A DNA stretch of 64,000 nucleotides from Streptomyces sp. HUAS CB01. Its GTDB lineage: Bacteria > Actinomycetota > Actinomycetes > Streptomycetales > Streptomycetaceae. Under the pieces are notes generated by a model. It was not told the DNA's origin. It was given only the letters and a program-made list of their open reading frames with translations, and did no database searches. Numbering within the stretch: the first letter of the stretch is position 1; each line of letters starts with the position of its first letter. Positions 10,791 through 17,526 of this stretch are shown here, piece after piece. Made by a program: the position numbers and the translations under genes. The stretch covers positions 4,732,001 through 4,796,000 of the forward strand of contig NZ_CP129137.1 of the NCBI RefSeq assembly GCF_030406905.1, in the 5' to 3' direction.

Positions 10791-12065
10791 ATGCCCGTCG
10801 CCGCCGCCCGTCCGCCCGAGACCGAGGAGCCCGCCGCCCGCAGGCTGTACCGCAGCGCGGAGGGCCGCTGGCTGGGCGGTGTGGCACGCGGGCTGGCAGG
10901 CCACCTCGGCCTGCCCGTGATCTGGGTCCGGCTCGTGTTCCTCGGGCTCTTCATGGCGGACGGCCTCGGCGCGCTGCTCTACGCGGTGTTCTGGATCGCC
11001 GTGCCCCTCGGCGTCGGCGGCAGGTCGGCCGAGCCCAAGCCGGTCTTCGAGACCGCGCCCGACGGCAGACGGCGGCTGCGCAAGCCCGACAAGGGTCAGC
11101 TGTTCGCGCTGGTCGCCCTGCTGATCGGCGCGGTCGTCTTCGTCACCAACATCGATCTCGGCGGCCCCGCGAACCGGTACGTCTGGCCGGTGCTGCTGAC
11201 GGGCGCCGGTGTCGTGCTGGTGTGGCGGCAGGCGGACAACGCCCGCCGGGCGCAGTGGACCGGCGACGACCGGCGCCGCAGGCTGCTGCAGCTGGCGCGC
11301 GGTCTGGCGGGCGTCGCGCTGGTCGGCATGGGCCTCACGGTCTTCGTGGTCGTCCGGGGCTCCGCCGCGCAGCTCGGGAACGTCCTGACCGCCGCCCTGG
11401 CCGTGATCGTCGGTGTCGCCCTGCTGGCCGGCCCGTGGCTGGTGCGCATGACGCAGGACCTCTCCGAGGAGCGCCTCATGCGCATCCGCGCCCAGGAGCG
11501 CGCCGAGGTCGCCGCCCACGTCCACGACTCCGTACTGCACACCCTCACCCTGATCCAGCGGAACGCGGACGACGCGGGCGAGGTGCGCCGGCTCGCCCGC
11601 GCCCAGGAGCGCGAGCTGCGCAACTGGCTGTACCGGCCGGAGGGCACCGGCAAGGAGGAGGACGAGGAGCCCACCACGCTCGCGGACGCGGTGAAGCGCG
11701 CCGCGGCGGAGGTCGAGGACAAGCACGGGGTCCCGCTGGAGGTCGTGGTCGTCGGGGACTGCCCGCTCGACGAGAAGCTGACGGCGCAGATGCAGGCCGC
11801 GCGCGAAGCGATGGTCAACGCCGCGAAGTACGGTGGCGAGGGAGGTGCCGTCCAGGTGTACGCGGAGGTCGAGGGCCGTACGGTGTTCGTCTCGGTGCGC
11901 GACCGGGGACCGGGGTTCGATCCCGACGCGGTACCTGAGGACCGCATGGGCGTACGAGAATCGATCGTCGGCCGTATGCAGCGCAACGGAGGGACGGCGC
12001 GGTTGCGGTCCGTGCCCGGCGGGGGCACCGAAGTGGAGCTGGAGATGGAGAGGGCGGACGGATGA
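10791..12065 (+). CDS. PspC-domain sensor histidine kinase (NarL-partner type)
   Basis: This 424-residue membrane sensor has an N-terminal PspC domain (residues ~20-75, RSAEGRWLGGVARGLAGHLGLP), three to four further membrane segments to ~residue 220, then a HisKA_3-type dimerisation helix. The phosphoacceptor is probably His245 (RAEVAAHVHDSVLHTL). The ATPase domain has an N-box (AREAMVNAAKYGG) and a G-box (GPGFDP, then GGGTEVELEME). Its stop overlaps the start of the response regulator by 4 nt (ATGA), indicating coupled translation. Using PspC as input domain suggests sensing of membrane stress. Confidence 0.92.
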   Translation: MPVAAARPPETEEPAARRLYRSAEGRWLGGVARGLAGHLGLPVIWVRLVFLGLFMADGLGALLYAVFWIAVPLGVGGRSAEPKPVFETAPDGRRRLRKPDKGQLFALVALLIGAVVFVTNIDLGGPANRYVWPVLLTGAGVVLVWRQADNARRAQWTGDDRRRRLLQLARGLAGVALVGMGLTVFVVVRGSAAQLGNVLTAALAVIVGVALLAGPWLVRMTQDLSEERLMRIRAQERAEVAAHVHDSVLHTLTLIQRNADDAGEVRRLARAQERELRNWLYRPEGTGKEEDEEPTTLADAVKRAAAEVEDKHGVPLEVVVVGDCPLDEKLTAQMQAAREAMVNAAKYGGEGGAVQVYAEVEGRTVFVSVRDRGPGFDPDAVPEDRMGVRESIVGRMQRNGGTARLRSVPGGGTEVELEMERADG

Positions 12066-12757
12066 CCGAGCAGACCGACGCAGCCGAGGGGACGGAGCGC
12101 CGGGTACGGGTCGTACTCGTCGACGACCACCGGATGTTCCGCGCGGGGGTGCAGGCCGAGATCGGCAGGACCGCCGAGACCGGCGTCGAGGTCGTCGGCG
12201 AGGCGGCCGACGTCGACCAGGCCGTCACGGTGATCACGGCGACCCGGCCCGAGGTGGTGCTCCTCGACGTGCATCTGCCCGGCGGCGGAGGCGTGGAGGT
12301 GCTGCGCCGCTGTGCCGGACTGGTGGCGGCCTCCGAGCACCCCGTCCGGTTCCTGGCCCTGTCCGTCTCGGACGCGGCCGAGGACGTCATCGGGGTGATC
12401 CGCGGCGGTGCCCGCGGCTATGTGACCAAGACGATCACCGGTGCCGATCTGGTCGACTCGATCTTCCGGGTCCAGGAGGGCGACGCGGTGTTCTCGCCGA
12501 GGCTGGCCGGATTCGTCCTCGACGCGTTCGCGTCCACGGACGCGCCTCCCGTGGACGAGGACCTGGACCGCCTCACCCAGCGCGAGCGCGAGGTGCTGCG
12601 CCTGATCGCCCGGGGCTATGCGTACAAGGAGATCGCCAAGCAGCTCTTCATCTCGGTGAAGACGGTGGAGTCGCACGTGTCGGCGGTGCTGAGGAAGCTG
12701 CAGCTGTCGAACCGGCACGAACTGACGCGCTGGGCGACGGCTCGCCGGCTGGTCTGA
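12062..12757 (+). CDS. Response regulator, NarL/FixJ (LuxR HTH) family
   Basis: The 231-residue cytosolic DNA-binding regulator has a receiver domain with acidic pair DD (21-22), phosphoacceptor Asp69 (VVLLDVHLP) and Lys in YVTKTI. It also has a LuxR-type HTH (about 170-215: LTQREREVLRLIARGYAYKEIAKQLFISVKTVESHV). It is the cognate partner of the overlapping PspC-kinase. With the divergent PspC/toast-rack gene the set resembles LiaFSR. Targets are unknown, but autoregulation of the 151-bp divergent region is likely. Confidence 0.95.
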   Translation: MTEQTDAAEGTERRVRVVLVDDHRMFRAGVQAEIGRTAETGVEVVGEAADVDQAVTVITATRPEVVLLDVHLPGGGGVEVLRRCAGLVAASEHPVRFLALSVSDAAEDVIGVIRGGARGYVTKTITGADLVDSIFRVQEGDAVFSPRLAGFVLDAFASTDAPPVDEDLDRLTQREREVLRLIARGYAYKEIAKQLFISVKTVESHVSAVLRKLQLSNRHELTRWATARRLV

Positions 12758-12894
12758 GCACGGCGGACGGCGGCCGTCGGGGGTGGTGACGGCCGCGGCC
12801 GTCGGCCGCGAACGCGGCATGACGCGGATGTGTGACGAAACCGCCGCGCACACGCGGCAACCGGGACGGGTCCGGCCCCCTCTAACCGTCCGTG

Positions 12895-14034
12895 ATGAGC
12901 CTGACCGGTACTCCCTTCTTCGTGACCTCGATCGTGCTGGCCGTGGTGGCGGTACTGCTGCCCCTCGCACTGTGGAGCAGGGTGCGCGGCCCGGCCCTGG
13001 TGCGGGGCGCCGTCCGGCTGGTGATGCTCGGCTTCGCCCAGGCGACCGCGCTCGTGGTCGTGTTCGTCGCCGTCAACAACAGCAATGGCCTGTACGGCAG
13101 CTGGGAGGACCTGCTCGGCACCGGCGACCACGTCGAGGCCGCGGCCGACCTGGGCAGGGACGGACTGGGCGGGGTGCGCTTCGCCGACCTCCCGAAGAGC
13201 AAGGCCACGTTCCGGCGTGCGACCGACCCGCTCCTGGGCGAGGGCGTCCGGGTCACCGACCTCACGGGGCAGGTGTCGGGCGTCCGCGGCGAGGTGTACG
13301 TCTGGCTGCCCCCGCAGTACGACGAACCCGCCTACCGCAACACGAAGTTCCCCGTCGTCGAACTGCTGCCGGGCTACCCGGGTTCGGCGAAGGCGTGGTT
13401 CGCCACGCTGAAGGTGCAGGAGCAGCTGCGGCCGAAGATGGAGAGCGGCGAGATCGCCCCGTTCATCCTCGTCGCCCCGCGCACGACCCTGCTCGGCCGG
13501 GTCGACACCGGCTGCGCCAACATCCCGGGCCGGATCAACGCCGACAGCTGGCTGAGCGTCGACGTCCGCAAGATGGTGATGGACAACTTCCGCGCCATGC
13601 ACCGTGCGGAGGGCTGGGCCGTGGCGGGTTACTCCGCGGGCGGCCACTGCGCGGCGAAGCTCGCCGTGGCGCACCCGGACCGCTACCGCGCCGGGGTGAG
13701 CCTGTCCGGCTACAACGACCCCGCCGCCGAGAAGGCCTCGCTCGCCGGCCGGGACGGGGAACTGCGCCGCGCCAACGACCCGCTGAGCATTCTGCGCTCC
13801 GCGTCGACGCCTCCGCGGACCGCCCTGTTCGTCTCCGGCGCACGCGGCGACGGCTTCGAGTCCGGCCTGGCCCTGCGCTCCGCCGCCAGGACCCCGACGA
13901 CGGTCGACGTGGTCGAGATCGGCGGCGCGCACGACACCGGTGAATGGCGGAGGCAGGTTCCCGACGTGTTCTTCTGGCTGACCCGCCAGCTCGGCTACGA
14001 GCGCGGTACGACGCCGTCAGCGGCCGGCCGCTGA
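12895..14034 (+). CDS. Membrane-anchored or secreted alpha/beta-hydrolase (esterase family)
   Basis: The protein has about 379 residues; a GTG at 12892 directly precedes the ATG and either may be used. Two N-terminal hydrophobic segments (PFFVTSIVLAVVAVLLPLAL and VRLVMLGFAQATALVVVFVAV) anchor it in the membrane. The catalytic domain belongs to the esterase D / mycolyltransferase-like group. The nucleophile is Ser247 in GYSAGG, GYPGSAKAWF resembles the oxyanion region, and a late GGAHDTGEWR supplies the probable catalytic His. The substrate is not deducible. The stop codon lies inside a 28-bp perfect palindrome. Confidence 0.85.
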   Translation: MSLTGTPFFVTSIVLAVVAVLLPLALWSRVRGPALVRGAVRLVMLGFAQATALVVVFVAVNNSNGLYGSWEDLLGTGDHVEAAADLGRDGLGGVRFADLPKSKATFRRATDPLLGEGVRVTDLTGQVSGVRGEVYVWLPPQYDEPAYRNTKFPVVELLPGYPGSAKAWFATLKVQEQLRPKMESGEIAPFILVAPRTTLLGRVDTGCANIPGRINADSWLSVDVRKMVMDNFRAMHRAEGWAVAGYSAGGHCAAKLAVAHPDRYRAGVSLSGYNDPAAEKASLAGRDGELRRANDPLSILRSASTPPRTALFVSGARGDGFESGLALRSAARTPTTVDVVEIGGAHDTGEWRRQVPDVFFWLTRQLGYERGTTPSAAGR

Positions 14035-14039
14035 CGGCG
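14012..14039. terminator. Perfect 28-bp palindrome over the esterase stop codon
   Basis: 14012-14025 and 14026-14039 are exact reverse complements (arm CGCCGTCAGCGGCC) with no spacer. The esterase TGA (14032-14034) lies in the right arm. It lies between convergent genes, so it may act as a bidirectional terminator. The lack of an intrinsic loop means at least 3-4 nt open at the apex. Confidence 0.65.
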
Positions 14040-14098
14040 GCCCGCGGTCCTGCCGGGGGTGAGGCGGGCCGGGCGGACCCCGGCTGCGACGCCGTCCG

Positions 14099-15148
14099 CT
14101 ACGCGACCCGCGTCGCTCCGGCGTACGGCATCTGGTCGATCGGCGCGATCCGTACCGGTGCTCCCGGACGGGGGGCGTGGATCATCCGGCCGCCCCCGAT
14201 GTACAGCCCCACATGCGAGACGCCGGAGTAGAAGAACACCAGGTCCCCCGGTGCGAGCCGGGACCGCGGCACCCGCTGGCCCGCGTTGATCTGGGTGTAC
14301 GTGGTGCGCGGCAGGGCGACCCCCGCGGAGCGCCAGGCGGCCTGCGTCAGCCCCGAGCAGTCGAAGGCGGACGGGCCCGTCGCACCCCAGACGTACGGCT
14401 TGCCGAGGGCCCCGTAGGCGTAGGCGACGGCCTGTGCGGCACGGGGGTTGGGCGCGGCGACGGCGGGCGCGGTGCGGACGGTGTCGCGGTCCGCACGGCC
14501 CGCGGCGACGCCGTCCCGTCCGTCGTAGGCGGCGCGCTGACCGGCGGTGAGCCGTGCCAGCAGGGCCTCGGCCGCGGCCAGCTTCTTCCGTACCGCCGCG
14601 CGGTGGCGGGCCACTTGCGCCCGCTGCTCCTCCAGCTCGGCCAGCCGCTCGCCGGCCTCGGCGCGCACCTGGTCGAGTTCGCGCATCTGCCGGCGGACCG
14701 CGGCGAGCGCCGCGGCCTGACGGTCCCCGACCCGCTCGGTCAGCTCGGCGCCCGCGAGGTACCGGGCCGGGTCGGAGTCGAGGACGAGCCGCAGGGCGGG
14801 GTCGAGGCCGCCCGCCCGGTACTGCGCCGCCGCGAAGGAACCCAGGGCGTTGCGTGAGGCGTTCAGGCGCTCGGTGCGCCGCGCGGCCTCGTCGCGGAGT
14901 TCCTCGGCCTCCTTCCGTGCCGTCCCGGCCTTCTCCTTCGCCCCGTTGTACTTCTCGGTCTCCGCCTCCGCCTCCTGGTACAGCCGGTCGGCCCTGGCAC
15001 GGATCTCGTCCGCGGTGGGCACCGGCTCGGCGTGCCCGGCGCCCTCGAAGGCGGTGGCGGTGGCCGCACCGGCGAGCGCGAGGGTGGCGGAGAAGCGAGC
15101 GGCGGTGCCGGGAAGCGTGCGCTGCCTCGGCTTGCGGTGCGCTGCCAC
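14099..15148 (-). CDS. Secreted NlpC/P60 peptidoglycan hydrolase (paralogue 1)
   Basis: The protein has 349 residues from the GTG at 15148, which has GGAAGGA upstream and aligns with the TTG start of the paralogue at 17140. A basic N-terminus (AAHRKPRQR) and hydrophobic helix form a signal peptide. A long Glu/Arg/Ala coiled coil follows (~35-215). The C-terminal NlpC/P60 domain (from GKPYVWGATGPSAFDCSG) has catalytic Cys264 and His in FYSGVSHVGLYIG. This RipA-like architecture cleaves the stem peptide during growth or division. Unlike paralogue 2, its leader shows no ydaO motif but has its own inverted repeats. Confidence 0.92.
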   Translation of the reverse strand: MAAHRKPRQRTLPGTAARFSATLALAGAATATAFEGAGHAEPVPTADEIRARADRLYQEAEAETEKYNGAKEKAGTARKEAEELRDEAARRTERLNASRNALGSFAAAQYRAGGLDPALRLVLDSDPARYLAGAELTERVGDRQAAALAAVRRQMRELDQVRAEAGERLAELEEQRAQVARHRAAVRKKLAAAEALLARLTAGQRAAYDGRDGVAAGRADRDTVRTAPAVAAPNPRAAQAVAYAYGALGKPYVWGATGPSAFDCSGLTQAAWRSAGVALPRTTYTQINAGQRVPRSRLAPGDLVFFYSGVSHVGLYIGGGRMIHAPRPGAPVRIAPIDQMPYAGATRVA

Positions 15149-15214
15149 GGGGGCCAGTCCTTCCGTCGGGGCCCGCCGGTTCGGGTACCGGTGGCGGACC
15201 GCACAGGGGGAGCG

Positions 15215-15277
15215 CTCCACCACCGGCTCCTCCGGCGGGGGCGGCCGGCAGCCGTCCGGGTGCGGACGGTGGTGGAG
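15215..15277 (-). other. Structured 5' leader of NlpC/P60 paralogue 1
   Basis: Inverted repeat CTCCACCACCG (15215-15225) / CGGTGGTGGAG (15267-15277) can enclose or compete with CCGTCCG/CGGACGG (15252-15258 / 15263-15269), which shares bases with its right arm. A TAGCGT -10-like hexamer (15301-15296, minus strand) would place the start of a ~140-nt leader just upstream. No known riboswitch class recognised. Confidence 0.5.
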
Positions 15278-15398
15278 CCGGCCACCTGGGGGAGGACGCT
15301 AAGCCTCGGGGTCACGGCGAAGTGGCGTCATGAACGGAATTGGCAGGAGAAGGACCGCCGGGGTTCGCTTTGCGACCGTACGGCTAGGCTCCGTTGCC

Positions 15399-15752
15399 AT
15401 GGACGTACTCATCAATGTCTTCGTCGCCCTGCACATCATCGGTATCGCGGCACTGCTCGGCGGCTTCCTCACCCAGATGAAGGCGATGGGGGCGGGCACG
15501 GCTCGCTTCACGCCCGGGATGCTGCACGGTGCGCTGACGATGCTCGTGACGGGTGTGGCACTGGTGGGACTGAACCAGGCGGACGGCCGGCCCGTGAACA
15601 ACCTCAAGATCGGCATCAAGCTGGCCGTGCTGGTGGTGATCCTGGCGCTGGTCTACGTCAAGCGGGACGAGGAGACGGTGGACAAGCGCGTGTTCGGGGC
15701 GGTCGGCGGCCTGACCCTGGCGAACGTCTTCATCGCGACCCTGTGGAGCTGA
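15399..15752 (+). CDS. Small integral membrane protein
   Basis: The 117-residue protein is dominated by four hydrophobic helices (INVFVALHIIGIAALLGGFL, MLHGALTMLVTGVALVGL, IGIKLAVLVVILALVYV, VFGAVGGLTLANVFIATLW). A charged loop KRDEETVDKR lies before the last helix. It resembles small conserved actinobacterial membrane proteins without assigned function. TAGGCT (15385-15390) shortly before the ATG suggests a nearly leaderless transcript. It stands alone between the two NlpC/P60 genes, divergent from one and convergent with the other. Confidence 0.8.
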   Translation: MDVLINVFVALHIIGIAALLGGFLTQMKAMGAGTARFTPGMLHGALTMLVTGVALVGLNQADGRPVNNLKIGIKLAVLVVILALVYVKRDEETVDKRVFGAVGGLTLANVFIATLWS

Positions 15753-15902
15753 GCGGTCCGGAAGCGGGGACCTGAGCGGCCCGCGGCCCCGCACGGCGTT
15801 CCCTGCCCGCCGAAGTCGGGGCGGCGCCCCCGGGGGGGCCGCGAGGACTCCGTCCGGCGAGGCCCTCCGGGGGCCTGGACGCCCGCCCCTCCCCCTGCGC
15901 GG

Positions 15903-15945
15903 CTCACGCCGCAACCCCCTCTGCCAGGGGCCGTTGCGGCGTGAG
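15903..15945. terminator. Bidirectional two-tier hairpin terminator
   Basis: A perfect 13-bp stem (15903-15915 with 15933-15945, arm CTCACGCCGCAAC) continues into an inner CCCCT/AGGGG stem (15916-15920 with 15926-15930). It sits between the convergent membrane-protein and NlpC/P60 genes. Confidence 0.85.
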
Positions 15946-15976
15946 CGCGGAACGGGCCGTCCGCGGCGCGTGACCG

Positions 15977-17140
15977 CTACGCGGGGCGGACGCTGCTGTG
16001 GATCGGCATGTAGTAGATCGACTCCTCGCGGACGTTCGCGCCCGGCTTGGGGGCGTGGATCATCTTCCCGTCGCCGATGTAGATCCCGACGTGGCTGATG
16101 TCGTCGTAGAAGAAGACCAGGTCACCGGGGAGGAGATCGGCCGTCGCCACGCTCTGCCCGGCCTTCACCTGGTCCCAGGTGGTGCGGGGCAGATCGACGC
16201 CCGCCGCCCGCCAGGCCGCCTGGGTGAGTCCGGAGCAGTCGTACGAGCTCGGGCCCGTCGCGCCCCAGACGTACGGCTTGCCGATCTGGGCGCGCGCGAA
16301 GGACAGCACCTTCTCGGCCTTGGCCGCGTACGTGCCGCCCGCGGTTCCGGAGCCCGAGCCGGTTCCCGCCCCGGCGCCGGTCTCCGTGCCGGTGCCCGTC
16401 TGCTCCTGCGCCTGCCGTTCACGCTCCTGGCGCTGCCGCTCGGCCTCGGCCTCGGCCTCCGCCTTGGCCCGGGCCTCGGCCTTCCGGCGGGCCTCCTCCT
16501 CCTTCTTCCGCTCGAGTTCGGCGAGCCGCGCACGCTCCTCGGCGGTCAGCTGCGAGAGCAGTTCCCTCGCCTCCGCGAGCTTCTTCTGGACGGCCTGCTT
16601 CCTGGCGCGCAGCGACTCCTGGGAATCCGTGAGTGTCTCCAGGCTCTTGGTGGCCTGTGCGCGCTGCTCGGCGGCCTCGGCCCGCTGGGTCTCGTAGTCC
16701 GCGATGGCGCTGCGCTGCTGCTCGGTGAGCCGGTCCATCAGCTGCGTCTGGTCGGCGTAGGACTGCGGGTTGTCCGCGAAGAGCAGCGCGGCGGTCGGGG
16801 TGACGGCGCCGGTGCGGTACTGGGCCGCCGCGTAGCTGCCGAGGGCCCGGCGGGACTCGTTGAGCGCCTCGGTGCGCTCGGCGGCCTCGTCGAGGGCCCG
16901 GTCCACCGTGCGGCGCTGCTGCTCGGTGGACTCCTTCGCCTTGTTGTACTCCTGGGTCGACGAACCCGCCTGCCGGTAGAGGTCGTCGACCTTCTTCTGG
17001 ACTTCCTCGATGCTGGGCTTCGGGTCGGCTGTCGCATTCTGGGCCGAGAGGAGCGAGACCCCCGCTATGGCGGCCGTCGTGAACCCGACGGCGGGTGTGT
17101 TCGTACGAGTGCGGCTGCGCGGCTTGCGGTGCGACGCCAA
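15977..17140 (-). CDS. Secreted NlpC/P60 peptidoglycan hydrolase (paralogue 2, c-di-AMP riboswitch controlled)
   Basis: The protein has 387 residues when started at the TTG at 17140. That start is chosen because the upstream ATG (17149) directly abuts the GGAAGGAG ribosome site, whereas TTG lies 9 nt away and its product ASHRKPRSR aligns with AAHRKPRQR of paralogue 1. It has a signal peptide, a long coiled coil, a Glu/Arg/Ala-rich segment (RAKAEAEAEAERQRQERERQ) and a GTGTETGAGAG linker. The NlpC/P60 domain has catalytic Cys302 (YDCSGLTQ) and His in FYDDISHVGIYIG. It is expected to cut peptidoglycan peptides outside the membrane. Confidence 0.93.
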   Translation of the reverse strand: MASHRKPRSRTRTNTPAVGFTTAAIAGVSLLSAQNATADPKPSIEEVQKKVDDLYRQAGSSTQEYNKAKESTEQQRRTVDRALDEAAERTEALNESRRALGSYAAAQYRTGAVTPTAALLFADNPQSYADQTQLMDRLTEQQRSAIADYETQRAEAAEQRAQATKSLETLTDSQESLRARKQAVQKKLAEARELLSQLTAEERARLAELERKKEEEARRKAEARAKAEAEAEAERQRQERERQAQEQTGTGTETGAGAGTGSGSGTAGGTYAAKAEKVLSFARAQIGKPYVWGATGPSSYDCSGLTQAAWRAAGVDLPRTTWDQVKAGQSVATADLLPGDLVFFYDDISHVGIYIGDGKMIHAPKPGANVREESIYYMPIHSSVRPA

Positions 17141-17159
17141 GGCCGGCATCTCCTTCCGT

Positions 17160-17320
17160 GGAACGCCTACCGGGTTAGCTGTCGGGTTCGGACGGAACGG
17201 AAGGTTTGCCCTACGGGCCCGTGGAAAAGCGGCCCGATTCACCCCAGTTGTGCTGTTGAGTGGGTCCCCGGTTCCGAACTCCTCTGCGAGGGGCACGGAT
17301 TCGGCGCGGCTGCCCGGCCG
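17160..17320 (-). ncRNA. ydaO-yuaA type c-di-AMP riboswitch
   Basis: Reading the minus strand, the conserved blocks occur in order: GGGGACCCA, GGGGTGAATCG, GTAGGGC, and CCGAACCCGACAGCTAACC with GGTAGGCG just before the RBS. These are hallmarks of the ydaO/yuaA class that senses cyclic di-AMP, often upstream of wall-hydrolase genes in actinomycetes. Boundaries are approximate. By analogy, high c-di-AMP should reduce expression. Confidence 0.9.
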
Positions 17321-17360
17321 GCGTGGTTCGCCGAAGGGGGTACGGGCTGCCTGGGCGAGC

Positions 17361-17390
17361 ACGCTAGCCAAAGTGTGGTGCTGCTGTGAA
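17361..17390 (-). promoter_or_regulatory. Sigma-70-like promoter of the riboswitch transcript
   Basis: On the minus strand TTCACA (17390-17385) and TAGCGT (17366-17361) are separated by 18 nt. Transcription would begin near 17354 and run into the c-di-AMP riboswitch. Confidence 0.65.
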
Positions 17391-17494
17391 GGAGAGTGGT
17401 CGATATGCCCGATACATTTTCGTGACCTTGGCGCTGTGTGTCCGTGTCATGACCGGAGGTGTCCGGTGGTGATTCCCGCGAAGGCGGCGGCGGG

Positions 17495-17517
17495 CTGTCG
17501 GTGGGGCCGCCTAGACT
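17495..17517 (+). promoter_or_regulatory. DNA-damage (RecA-independent, PafBC-type) promoter of pcrA
   Basis: CTGTCGGTG (17495-17503), then exactly 8 nt, then TAGACT (17512-17517) matches the published consensus tTGTCRGTG-N8-TAnnnT except for the weakly conserved first T. The -10 ends 9 nt before the pcrA ATG, so the mRNA has a very short or no leader. Confidence 0.8.
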
Positions 17518-17526
17518 CGGAGAGCG

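Noticed and set aside
15149..15300. Second ydaO riboswitch before NlpC/P60 paralogue 1
   Set aside because: GGGTGAATC and ACAGCTAACC blocks are absent; only unrelated inverted repeats are present.
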